A DNA stretch of 64,000 nt, taken from positions 1 to 64,000 of the forward strand of contig JBBQGB010000004.1 of assembly GCA_038322575.1 (NCBI GenBank), read 5' to 3'. The DNA comes from JACMOY01 sp038322575 (GTDB lineage: Bacteria; Actinomycetota; Actinomycetes; Actinomycetales; Angustibacteraceae). The position numbers and the translations under genes are program-made. Below, piece by piece: positions 32,289 to 40,673 of the stretch. Under the pieces are notes generated by a model. It had not been told where the DNA came from and ran no database searches. It saw only the letters and a list, made by a program, of their open reading frames with translations. Within the stretch, counting starts at the first letter, position 1, and the number at the start of each line of letters is the position of its first letter.

Positions 32289-32914
32289 TCAGGCTTCGGT
32301 AAGCAGTGCCAGCACGTGCGGGGCGAGGGCGCGCAGGGCCTGGCCCCGATGGCTGATCGCGTTCTTCTCGGCGGGGTCCAGCTCGGCCAGGGTGCGCGCC
32401 GCGTCGACCCGCAGGATCGGGTCGTAGCCGAAACCGTTGGTGCCACGCGGCTCCCGTTCGAGGGTTCCCGCGAGGCGACCGTGCTCGACGACCTCGTCAC
32501 CCTGGGGGGTCACGAGCGACGCGGCGCAGACGAACGCCGCCGCGCGGTGCGCGTCCGGGACGTCGGCCAGCTGGGCCAGCAGCAGCGCGACGTTGGCGGC
32601 GTCCCCACCACCGCCGGACCACCGCGCCGAGAACACCCCGGGCGAGCCGCCCAGCACGTCCACGCTCAACCCCGAGTCGTCGGCCAGCGCCGGCAGACCC
32701 GTTGCGGCACAGGCGGCCCTGGCCTTCAACAGCGAGTTCTCGGCGAACGTGACGCCGGACTCGACCACGTCGGGAGCGTCCGAGACGTCAGCGATCCCGA
32801 CGACGGCGACGTCCAGGTCGACCCCGGTACCGACGACCAGCTCGGCCAGGATCTTGCGCAGCTCGACCACCTTGTGGGCGTTGCGGGTGGCCAGGACCAC
32901 CCGCGGTCCGGCGC

Positions 32915-32918
<4 letters not shown>
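32289..32918 (-). CDS. rdgB: RdgB/HAM1 family non-canonical purine NTP pyrophosphatase
   Basis: The 209-residue protein hydrolyses ITP, dITP and XTP to monophosphates, keeping deaminated purines out of nucleic acids. Motifs: VVLATRNAHKVVELRKIL (N-terminal S/TxNxxK), FAENSLLKARAA, PALADDSGLSVDVLGG, PGVFSARWSG and the terminal GFGYDPIL plus AISHRGQALRAL. Its GTG start overlaps the RNase PH stop. The rph-rdgB order is conserved in actinobacteria. Confidence 0.96.
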
Positions 32919-33676
<758 letters not shown>

Positions 33677-33701
33677 GGCGTCAGGCTAGTGGCGCGCTCA
33701 C

Positions 33702-34469
33702 TCACACGTCGTACGTCGACCCGGGCCGGGCCACCTCGAGCGGGCCGGCCCAGACGGCCCGGGCCTGGTCGAGACACACGTCCGGGTCGTTCCACGGTGG
33801 CAGGTGGGTGAGGACCAGGCGCTGCACTCCCCCGGCGGCGACCGCGGCCTCGGCGGCCCGACGTCCGGACAGGTGGACGCCGGTCGTGGCATCGCGTCCG
33901 TCAACGAAGGCACTGTCGGCCAGGACGAGAGAAGCGTTGCGGCACAGGGGTTCGAGCGCAGCACAGCTGTCGGTGTCGCCGGTGTAGGCGAGCACCTGGC
34001 CGCGGTGCTCGACGCGGAGCCCGTAGGCCTCGACCGGGTGGTCGACGCGCAGCGGCGTGACCGTCAGGGGGCCGATCAGCACCGGCTCGCCGTCGGCCCA
34101 GGCACCGAAGTCCAGGTGCCGCGTCATGCCCGGCACGGCCGGCAGGTCGTACGCGCGGGCCATCCGCTCGGCCGTCCCGTCCGGGCCCCAGACGGGCAGC
34201 CGGGTGGCGCGCGGCTGCGGGCCGTACCGCAGCATCACGTACAGCCCGCACAGGTCGAGGCAGTGGTCGGCGTGCAGGTGCGAGAGCAGCACGGCGTCCA
34301 GGGTGGTCGGGTCGAGGTGGCGCTGCAGCGGCCCGAGCGCGCCGTTGCCGAGGTCGAGCAGCACCCGCCAGGTGCGTCCGGCGTCGTCGTCGGCCTCGAC
34401 GAGGTAGCAGGACGCCGGGGACGCCGGCCCGGGCACCGACCCCGAGCAGCCGACGACGGTGACCCTCAC
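33702..34469 (-). CDS. MBL-fold hydrolase (Rv1339-like)
   Basis: From the GTG at 34469, overlapping the murI stop, the product is 255 residues (VRVTVVGCSGSVPGPASPAS). The metal site is LLSHLHADHCLDLCG with further ligands in LAYTGDTDSC, ADSAFVDG and LTHLPPWNDPD. Position between murI and rph is the same as mycobacterial Rv1339, reported to be an atypical cyclic-nucleotide phosphodiesterase. By that analogy this may hydrolyse cAMP; RNase Z-like activity is an alternative. Confidence 0.88.
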   Translation of the reverse strand: MRVTVVGCSGSVPGPASPASCYLVEADDDAGRTWRVLLDLGNGALGPLQRHLDPTTLDAVLLSHLHADHCLDLCGLYVMLRYGPQPRATRLPVWGPDGTAERMARAYDLPAVPGMTRHLDFGAWADGEPVLIGPLTVTPLRVDHPVEAYGLRVEHRGQVLAYTGDTDSCAALEPLCRNASLVLADSAFVDGRDATTGVHLSGRRAAEAAVAAGGVQRLVLTHLPPWNDPDVCLDQARAVWAGPLEVARPGSTYDV

Positions 34470-35296
34470 GCGGGCGCCGTCGCGGCCGCCGCGAACGCAC
34501 CGGCCGCGGCGACCTCGGCCGCCCCGAGCTCGGGGCCGAGGAACCGTCGACCGAACGCCGCGAAGGCCTGCGGGTCGCCCGTGGTGACGAACCGGTGCTG
34601 CGGGGCCGGCAGGCCGGGGTCGCGCACCAGGTCGTTCTCGACCAGCTGGCGGTAGACGTCCTTGGCCGTCTCCTCGGCGCTGCTCACCAGGGTGACCAGG
34701 TCGCCCATGACGTAGCTGATGACGCCGGTGAGCAACGGGTAGTGGGTGCACCCCAGGATCAGGGTGTCGACCCCTGCCGCCGCCACCGGGTCGAGGTACT
34801 CGTGCGCTGCCGCCAGCAGCTCGGGGCCGGCGGTGACCCCCGCCTCGACGAACTCCACGAACCGCGGGCAGGCCTGCGTCGTCACCCGAAGGTGCGGGGC
34901 GGCGGCGAACGCGTCCTCGTAGGCGCCGGACGCCGCCGTGGCCCGGGTGCACACGACCCCGATGTGCCCGGACCGGCTGGCGGCCGCGGCCCGGCGCACG
35001 GCCGGGCGGATCACCTCGACGACGGGGACGTCGTACCGCTCGCGGGCGTCGCCGAGCACGGCGGCGCTGGCGCTGTTGCAGGCGATCACGACCAGCTTGA
35101 CGCCGCGCTCGACGAGCTCGTCGAGGCACTCGAGCGCGAGCTCGCGCACCTGCGCGATCGGGCGGGGACCGTAGGGCTGGCGGGCGGTGTCGCCCAGGTA
35201 CAGCACCGGCTCGTGCGGCAGCTGGTCGAGCACCGCCCGGGCGACGGTGAGCCCGCCGTAGCCGGAGTCGAAGATGCCGATCGGTGCGTCCGCCAC
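34466..35296 (-). CDS. murI: Glutamate racemase
   Basis: The 276-residue enzyme makes D-glutamate for peptidoglycan. Both catalytic cysteines are present: VIACNSASAAVLGD and LILGCTHYPLL. The N-terminal IGIFDSGYGGLTVARAV and YLGDTARQPYGPR are family hallmarks. Start chosen at GTG (VADAPIGIFDSG) because a TAGGCT hexamer (35309-35304) lies 7 bases upstream, giving a probable leaderless mRNA. The stop overlaps the MBL gene. Confidence 0.97.
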   Translation of the reverse strand: MADAPIGIFDSGYGGLTVARAVLDQLPHEPVLYLGDTARQPYGPRPIAQVRELALECLDELVERGVKLVVIACNSASAAVLGDARERYDVPVVEVIRPAVRRAAAASRSGHIGVVCTRATAASGAYEDAFAAAPHLRVTTQACPRFVEFVEAGVTAGPELLAAAHEYLDPVAAAGVDTLILGCTHYPLLTGVISYVMGDLVTLVSSAEETAKDVYRQLVENDLVRDPGLPAPQHRFVTTGDPQAFAAFGRRFLGPELGAAEVAAAGAFAAAATAPA

Positions 35297-35334
35297 GCCG
35301 GTCAGCCTAGATGCGCCGTCCGACACCCCCCGAG

Positions 35335-35378
35335 ATCGGGGCAACGGCGCGTCACTGATGACGCGCCGTTGCCCCGAT
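35335..35378. repeat. Palindromic element, copy 3 (in a divergent intergenic region)
   Basis: A perfect 20-bp stem, ATCGGGGCAACGGCGCGTCA, with loop CTGA. It lies between the starts of murI and the AbiEi/DUF559-like gene, where a terminator is not expected, which argues for a repeat element rather than a simple terminator. Confidence 0.85.
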
Positions 35379-35447
35379 GACGTGATTGGCGTCGACGCCT
35401 GTGGACGACGGGAGCGGGCCGGCCGCGGCAGCGGGCACCGTGGGGCG

Positions 35448-36416
35448 ATGAGCACTGCGACCCCGTCGTGGCGCGAGCGCGCGGCGGCCCAGGACGGCGC
35501 GCTCGCGCGGCAGCAGGCGCTGGACGGCGGGATGAGTCCGGACGCCCTGCGCCAGCACGTGCGCGCCGGCCGCTGGCTGCGGGTGCACCCAGGGGTGTAC
35601 GTCACCTTCACCGGACCGCTGCCCTTCCGCACCCGCGTCTGGGCCGCACTGCTGCACGCCGGGCCCGGCGCGCTGGCGAGCCACCGCACGGCGGCGCACC
35701 TGCAGGGTCTGGTCGACGACGAGCCTGCCCTGGTCGACGTGACCGTGCCGTGGACCCACCGGGTCACCCGGCGGCCCGGCGTCCGCATCCACCGCAGCCG
35801 TCAACCGGACGCGAGAGCGCACCCCGCACGCAGCCTGCCGCAGACCCTGGTCAGCGACACGGTGCTGGACCTGGTCGAGCAGAGCGCCCGCGAGGACGAC
35901 GTGGTCGGGTGGCTCACCCGGGGCTGCCAGCGTCGGCTCTGCACCCCGGCGCACCTGCTCGAGGCAGCTGCGCGTCGTCCGCGGCTGCGCCATCGTCGGC
36001 TGGTCGGCAGCGTGCTGGCTGAGGTCGGCGTCGGCGTCCACTCACCGCTCGAGAGCCACTACCGCCGCCGGGTCGAGCTCGCTCATGGACTGCCCTCCGC
36101 TACCCGCAACCAGGTAACCGTGCTGCGCGGCCGGCGGTGGTACCACGACGTGCGCTACGGCCGGTGGCGGTTGCGCGTCGAGCTCGAGGGTCTCGCCCAC
36201 CACCGGGTCGACGAGGGCTGGCGCGACGACGTCCGCGACAACGAAGCGGTGCTGAGCGGCGACACGGTGCTGCGGTACGGGTGGCGGGCCGTCGTCGGCT
36301 CGGCGTGCGCGACCGCGGGCGACGTGGCCGGCGCGCTGCGCGAACGCGGGTGGCAGGGCCGGCCGCGCCGATGCGGCCCCTCGTGCACGATCGGGGCAAC
36401 GGCGCGTCACGGATGA
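35448..36416 (+). CDS. AbiEi-like N-terminal / DUF559-like C-terminal protein
   Basis: The 322-residue protein opens with a winged-helix-like segment (LARQQALDGGMSPDALRQHVRAGRWLRVHPGVYV), as in type IV antitoxin AbiEi-like proteins. The middle (HRTAAHLQGL, VDVTVPWTHRVTRRPGVRIHRS) is the usual continuation. The C-terminal part (HSPLESHYRRRVELAHGLP, WRLRVELEGLAHHRVDEGWRDDVRDN) matches the DUF559/Vsr-like nuclease pattern, with E and D in a PD-(D/E)xK-like array. No toxin partner is adjacent, so it is probably a stand-alone protein. The last codons and stop lie inside a palindromic repeat, suggesting insertion together with the repeats. Confidence 0.78.
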   Translation: MSTATPSWRERAAAQDGALARQQALDGGMSPDALRQHVRAGRWLRVHPGVYVTFTGPLPFRTRVWAALLHAGPGALASHRTAAHLQGLVDDEPALVDVTVPWTHRVTRRPGVRIHRSRQPDARAHPARSLPQTLVSDTVLDLVEQSAREDDVVGWLTRGCQRRLCTPAHLLEAAARRPRLRHRRLVGSVLAEVGVGVHSPLESHYRRRVELAHGLPSATRNQVTVLRGRRWYHDVRYGRWRLRVELEGLAHHRVDEGWRDDVRDNEAVLSGDTVLRYGWRAVVGSACATAGDVAGALRERGWQGRPRRCGPSCTIGATARHG

Positions 36417-36432
36417 CGCGCAGTTGCCCGAT
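36390..36432. repeat. Palindromic element, copy 4 (contains the upstream gene's stop)
   Basis: ATCGGGGCAACGGCGCGTCA is identical to the left arm of copy 3; the right arm has one substitution and one missing C. The loop CGGA and first base of the right arm carry the TGA of the AbiEi/DUF559-like gene. The DUF2017 stop lies 6 bp beyond. Confidence 0.85.
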
Positions 36433-36437
36433 GATGC

Positions 36438-37010
36438 TCAGTCCTCGGGGACGTCGCGCAGGGGCGCCACGAGCGCGGCCACCAGGGTCTCCTGAAGCCA
36501 GGTCAGGAAGTCGTACAGCGAGAGCATCACCGAGACCCCCTCGTCCTCATCCTCGGCCTGCTCCAGCAGCCGGTCGTGGTCCTCGTCGGTGCGCAGGCCC
36601 ATCCGCTCGGCCAGCACCAGCCGGACGTCGGTCAGCGCGACCGCCCAGGCGCGTGCCTCGCCGTCGTCCAGCACCAGCGTGCCCTCGCGCCCGAGGGTGA
36701 CCCGCGCCGTCTCGAGCCCCGCCCGCTTGCGATCGCGCAGCCCCAGCTCGGTGTAGCGGCGGAAGTCGGCGCTGGCCTGCGGGTCATCGCGGTGCCCGTC
36801 GGGCAGCAGCCGCGCCAGCGCCGGGTCTGCCGGGGTGTCTACGGCCGTGCCGATGCCGACCATGACGGCGAGCGGGTCCTGCTCCGCCGGGCCGTCGTGG
36901 GCGTCCAGCAGCTCGTACACCTCGACGAACAGGTGGGCGAGCAGGCTCTTCTCGTGGGCGTCGAGCTTGGCCCGGATGCCTCGTCGTCCGCGCTGGAACC
37001 CGCGCGCCAT
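36438..37010 (-). CDS. DUF2017 protein
   Basis: The 190-residue protein starts MARGFQRGRRGIRAKLDAHEKSLLAHLF. It has an acidic centre (LLPDGHRDDPQASADFRRYTELGLRDRK, typical of DUF2017) and the conserved end WAVALTDVRLVLAERMGL, SVMLSLYDFLTWLQETLV. Function is unknown. It is coupled to clpS by a one-base overlap (TGATG). The association is conserved in actinobacteria, so a role near the Clp degradation system is plausible but unproven. Confidence 0.88.
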   Translation of the reverse strand: MARGFQRGRRGIRAKLDAHEKSLLAHLFVEVYELLDAHDGPAEQDPLAVMVGIGTAVDTPADPALARLLPDGHRDDPQASADFRRYTELGLRDRKRAGLETARVTLGREGTLVLDDGEARAWAVALTDVRLVLAERMGLRTDEDHDRLLEQAEDEDEGVSVMLSLYDFLTWLQETLVAALVAPLRDVPED

Positions 37011-37309
37011 CAGTCGTCCTTGCGCATCGTGGCCCACAGCCCGTAGCCCTGCAGGGCCTCGACGTCGCGCTCCATCTCCTCGCGGCTGCCGTGCGAGACG
37101 GCGGCCCGGCCCTTTTCGTGCACGTCGAGCATGAGCTTGTCGGCCTTGGCCTCGGCGTAGCCGAAGTAGCTGCGGAACACGTAGCTGACGTACGACATCA
37201 GGTTGACCGGGTCGTTCCAGACCAGGGTGACCCACGGCGGCGTGACCGCCTGGTCCAGGCCCGAGCGGGGCTCGTCGAGCTCGACCGGGGACGTGACCAC
37301 GGCGTCCAC
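37010..37309 (-). CDS. clpS: ATP-dependent Clp protease adaptor ClpS
   Basis: The 99-residue protein contains the ClpS core PWVTLVWNDPVNLMSYVSYVF, where N and D line the N-degron pocket, and later AKADKLMLDVHEKGRAAVSHGSREEMERDVEALQGYGLWATM. It delivers N-end-rule substrates to ClpA/ClpC. GTG start, 14 bp from the divergent pncB start. The pair clpS-DUF2017 next to pncB is the mycobacterial arrangement. Confidence 0.96.
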   Translation of the reverse strand: MDAVVTSPVELDEPRSGLDQAVTPPWVTLVWNDPVNLMSYVSYVFRSYFGYAEAKADKLMLDVHEKGRAAVSHGSREEMERDVEALQGYGLWATMRKDD

Positions 37310-37323
37310 TCTAGGCTCGGCGG

Positions 37324-38643
37324 GTGAGTGCTGCCGACCCCGACGAGCCGTCCAGCGGCCTGCTCACCGACCACTACGAGCTGACCATGCTGCAGGCGGC
37401 GCTGCGCAGCGGGGCGGCCGACCGCCGTTGCGTGTTCGAGGTCTTCGCGCGGCGGCTGCCGCCCGGCCGGCGGTACGGCGTGGTCGCCGGCACCGGCCGG
37501 TTGCTGGACTCGCTCGAGGTGTTCCGCTTCGACCAGTCGGATCTGGCGCACCTCGAGCGTGCCGGCGTCGTCGACCGCGTGACGCTGGACTGGTTGCGGC
37601 AGTTCAGGTTCAGCGGGTCGGTGTGGGGGTACGCCGAGGGCGACGCGTTCTTCCCCGGCTCACCCGTGCTGGTGGTCGAGGGCACCTTCGCCGAGGCGGT
37701 GCTGCTCGAGACGGTCGTGCTGAGCGTGCTCAACCACGACAGCGCGGTGGCAGCAGCAGCGAGTCGGATGACGGCGGCGGCCGGCTCGCGCCCGTGCATC
37801 GAGATGGGCTCGCGCCGCACCCACGAGCAGGCGGCGGTCGCCGCTGCCCGCGCGGCGTACGTCGCGGGGTTCGCCGCCACGAGCAACCTCGAGGCCGGAC
37901 GCCGGCACGCGGTGCCCACCTCGGGCACGAGCGCACACGCCTTCACCCTGCTGCACGACGACGAGCGGGCGGCGTTCGCCGCACAGGTCGCGAGCCTCGG
38001 GGTCGGCACCACCCTGCTCGTCGACACGTACGACGTCGCCGCCGCCGTCCGCACCGCCGTCGAGGTGGCCGGGACCGGGCTGGGCGCCGTGCGGCTGGAC
38101 TCCGGCGACCTGCTCGCCCAGGCGCGGGCGGTGCGCGCCCAGCTGGACGGTCTCGGCGCCACCGGCACCCGGATCATCGTCACCAGCGACCTGGACGAGC
38201 ACGCGATCGCCGCCCTCGCGGCCGCGCCGGTCGACGGGTACGGCGTCGGCACCTCCGTCGTGACCGGCTCGGGCGCGCCCACGGCGGGGCTGGTCTACAA
38301 GCTGGTGGCCCGCGAGGGGGCTGACCGCGCGATGGTCGGCGTCGCCAAGCGCAGCGCCGACAAGGCGACCGTGGCGGGCCGCAAGTGGGCGCTGCGCCGG
38401 CGCGACCCCGGCGGCACCGCCCGGGCCGAGGTCGTGGGGGTCGGTGAACCGCCGACGGACGACGGCGACGACCGAGCGCTGCTCACCGAGCTCGTCGTGG
38501 CCGGCGAGGTCGTCGGCCGCGAGCCGTTGTCCAGTGCCCGCGAACGGCACCTGGCGGCGCGGGCCGAGCTGCCGCCGTCCGCCCTGCAGCTCTCGCGCGG
38601 CGAGCCCGTGATCCCCACCGTCTACAGCACGCAGGCGAACTGA
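37324..38643 (+). CDS. pncB: Nicotinate phosphoribosyltransferase
   Basis: The 439-residue enzyme converts nicotinate and PRPP to NaMN in NAD salvage. Recognisable parts are LLTDHYELTMLQAAL at the N-terminus, FEVFARRLPPGRRYGVVAG, EMGSRRTHEQAAVAAARAAYVAGFAATSN and VRLDSGDLLAQARAVR, with the phosphate loop GYGVGTSVVTGSGAP. A TAGGCT hexamer at 37312-37317 ends 6 bases before the GTG (leaderless). Confidence 0.96.
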   Translation: MSAADPDEPSSGLLTDHYELTMLQAALRSGAADRRCVFEVFARRLPPGRRYGVVAGTGRLLDSLEVFRFDQSDLAHLERAGVVDRVTLDWLRQFRFSGSVWGYAEGDAFFPGSPVLVVEGTFAEAVLLETVVLSVLNHDSAVAAAASRMTAAAGSRPCIEMGSRRTHEQAAVAAARAAYVAGFAATSNLEAGRRHAVPTSGTSAHAFTLLHDDERAAFAAQVASLGVGTTLLVDTYDVAAAVRTAVEVAGTGLGAVRLDSGDLLAQARAVRAQLDGLGATGTRIIVTSDLDEHAIAALAAAPVDGYGVGTSVVTGSGAPTAGLVYKLVAREGADRAMVGVAKRSADKATVAGRKWALRRRDPGGTARAEVVGVGEPPTDDGDDRALLTELVVAGEVVGREPLSSARERHLAARAELPPSALQLSRGEPVIPTVYSTQAN

Positions 38644-38660
38644 CCGAGCTCGTCGAGTCC

Positions 38661-38704
38661 CCACGAACGGGGCACCGCCGGGACGCCGGGCGCCCCGTTC
38701 GTGG
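38661..38704. terminator. Bidirectional terminator hairpin
   Basis: CCACGAACGGGGC pairs with GCCCCGTTCGTGG around a GC-rich 18-base loop; it lies between convergent stops of pncB (38643) and the homogentisate dioxygenase gene (38727). Confidence 0.8.
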
Positions 38705-38726
38705 CATCTCGGCGGGGCGAACGGTG

Positions 38727-39929
38727 TCAGGAGTCGAGGCGGCGTCCGGCCCAGCTGTAGGCGTACGCGCCGTCGTCGCTGGCGAGCGCGCCCTCACCGA
38801 GCTCGAGCGGGCGGAAGGTGTCGACCATGACGGCGAGCTCGTCGAAGTAGTCCTTGCCCAGCGCGTTCTCGACGGCGCCCGGCTGCGGGCCGTGGCTGTG
38901 CCCGCCGGGGTGCAACGACACCGACCCGCGGGCGATGCCGCTGCCCCGGCGCGCCTCGTAGTCACCCGCGACGTAGAACATCACCTCGTCGCTGTCGACG
39001 TTGGAGTGGTAGTACGGCACGGGGATCGCGAGCGGGTGGTAGTCGACCTTGCGCGGCACGAACGCGCAGATCACGAACCCGCCCGCCTCGAACACCTGGT
39101 GCACCGGCGGCGGCTGGTGCACGCGGCCGGTGATCGGCTCGAAGTCACTGACCGCGAACCGGTACGGGTACAGGCAGCCGTCCCAGCCGACGACGTCGAA
39201 CGGGTGCGTCGCGTGGACGACGACGCTGCCCACCACGCCGCTCGGCCCCGGGCCGCGGTGCTTGGTCAGCACCTCGACGTCGGTGCCCTCGGCCAGCAGC
39301 GGCGCCTGCGGGCCGTGCAGGTCGCGCTCGCAGTAGGGGCTGTGCTCGAGCAGCTGGCCGTACCGCGACAGGTAGCGCTGCGGTGGCCGGATGTGGCTGG
39401 TGGCCTCGACGCAGTATGCGCGCACCGGCTCGGCGCCGGTCGGCAGCCACCGGTGCACGGTGGCGCGCGGGATCACCACGAAGTCGCCTTCACTGACGTC
39501 GAGCGAGCCGAAGACCGTCTCGACCCGCGCCGAGCCCGACTCGACGAAGACGCACTCGTCGCCCATTGCGTTGCGGTAGTATGGGGACGGCTCGCTCGCG
39601 AGGACGTAGGAGATCCGGACGTCGGGGTTGGCCAGCACCAGCCGGCGGCCCTGGACGACGTCGGTGGGCTCGGCCTCCGGCGGGAACAGCTCGTGCAGCC
39701 GCAGGTGCAGCGGGCGCAGCGGGTGGTTGGGCGTGGTGGCGAGGTCGGGCAGCTGCCACAGCCGCGAGGCGACGATCGTCGACGGGATCTCGCGGTGGTA
39801 GAGCAGGGTCGAGTCGCTGGAGAACCCCTCCTCGCCCATCAGCTCCTCGCTGTAGAGCCGGCCGTCGGGCGCCCGGAACTGGGTGTGCCGCTTGGGCGGG
39901 ACCGCACCGACGCTGCGGTAGAAGGTCAT
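38727..39929 (-). CDS. hmgA: Homogentisate 1,2-dioxygenase
   Basis: The 400-residue cupin-type ring-cleaving dioxygenase opens homogentisate to maleylacetoacetate in tyrosine breakdown. Iron-site and family motifs: VHATHPFDVVGWDGCLYPY, YHSNVDSDEVMFYVAGDYE (His and Glu ligands) and SLHPGGHSHGPQPGAVE (last His ligand). It is the shorter actinobacterial form. ATG at 39929 overlaps the RDD gene stop. The 4-hydroxyphenylpyruvate dioxygenase gene, which supplies its substrate, is 2.2 kb away. No isomerase or fumarylacetoacetase gene is in the window. Confidence 0.94.
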   Translation of the reverse strand: MTFYRSVGAVPPKRHTQFRAPDGRLYSEELMGEEGFSSDSTLLYHREIPSTIVASRLWQLPDLATTPNHPLRPLHLRLHELFPPEAEPTDVVQGRRLVLANPDVRISYVLASEPSPYYRNAMGDECVFVESGSARVETVFGSLDVSEGDFVVIPRATVHRWLPTGAEPVRAYCVEATSHIRPPQRYLSRYGQLLEHSPYCERDLHGPQAPLLAEGTDVEVLTKHRGPGPSGVVGSVVVHATHPFDVVGWDGCLYPYRFAVSDFEPITGRVHQPPPVHQVFEAGGFVICAFVPRKVDYHPLAIPVPYYHSNVDSDEVMFYVAGDYEARRGSGIARGSVSLHPGGHSHGPQPGAVENALGKDYFDELAVMVDTFRPLELGEGALASDDGAYAYSWAGRRLDS

Positions 39930-40636
39930 CGGGACTCCTTGACCGGCGCCACGACGCAGGTGCCGGCGATCTTGTCGTGCAGCGCCTGGCGCTTGGCGTC
40001 CCACAGCGGCCAGAGCACGTCGAGCAGGCCGTAGATCCCGCCGATGCTCGGCACCTGGCTCAGGCCCTGGTAGCCGATCCAGCGGCGGGCCACCACGCCG
40101 GCGCTCAGCGGCTCGCCGGGCACCCAGCGCCGCACGCGCAGCCCCAGCAGCAGCTTGCCGGGCGTCGCGGCCCGGGTCAGCAGGAACGCCATCTCGTACG
40201 CCAGGCCGACCAGCAGCGAGATCAGCGCGACGACCGCCAGGTCGCGCAGCGTCGCCGCGTCGTAGACCGCGAACGGGTTGGTCGACGGCGCGGCCTGCTG
40301 GGCCTGGTCGACCAGCCGACGCACCAACCGGGTGACCCACGGCAGCGCCAGCACCAGCGCAACCGGCGTCGTGATCACCGTGTCGATCACGCGCGCGCCG
40401 GCCCGGCGTCCCCAGGTGGCCAGCGGGACGCCGTCCGGTGTGACGGGGGCGCCGGTGCGCGGCCTCGCGGCCACGTCCGTGGCGGACGTCGACGCCGCGC
40501 TCTCGCTGAGGTACCCGCCGGGCGGCTCGACCCGCGCGTAGACGTCGCCGGTCCAGGTCGCGCCGTCCCACCAGCGCATCTGGCTCGGAACCTGGGGATC
40601 CGGGTACCACCCGGGCGCGGTCGTCGTCATCTCCAC
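39926..40636 (-). CDS. DUF2510-RDD family membrane protein
   Basis: The 236-residue protein begins with a DUF2510 module (APGWYPDPQVPSQMRWWDGATWTG). An Ala/Pro-rich linker leads to an RDD domain (about residues 70-230): LATWGRRAGARVIDTVITTPVALVLA, TPGKLLLGLRVRRWVPGE, then a third hydrophobic region and DAKRQALHDKIAGTCVV. RDD proteins are poorly defined membrane proteins, some with transport roles. Start is GTG 40636; ATG 40630 is equally possible. Its stop overlaps hmgA. Confidence 0.88.
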   Translation of the reverse strand: MEMTTTAPGWYPDPQVPSQMRWWDGATWTGDVYARVEPPGGYLSESAASTSATDVAARPRTGAPVTPDGVPLATWGRRAGARVIDTVITTPVALVLALPWVTRLVRRLVDQAQQAAPSTNPFAVYDAATLRDLAVVALISLLVGLAYEMAFLLTRAATPGKLLLGLRVRRWVPGEPLSAGVVARRWIGYQGLSQVPSIGGIYGLLDVLWPLWDAKRQALHDKIAGTCVVAPVKESR

Positions 40637-40673
40637 ATGCTCTCAGGTCGCCGTGGACCTACGGTGTCCCCTC

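Noticed and set aside
30332..32302. 656-codon plus-strand frame across the M28 and molybdoenzyme region
   Set aside because: Crosses two genes and an intergenic gap without any domain; shadow of the minus-strand genes.
35448..36416. Complete type IV toxin-antitoxin pair
   Set aside because: Only the AbiEi-like winged helix is present and no AbiEii-type toxin gene is adjacent, so no toxin-antitoxin system is called.
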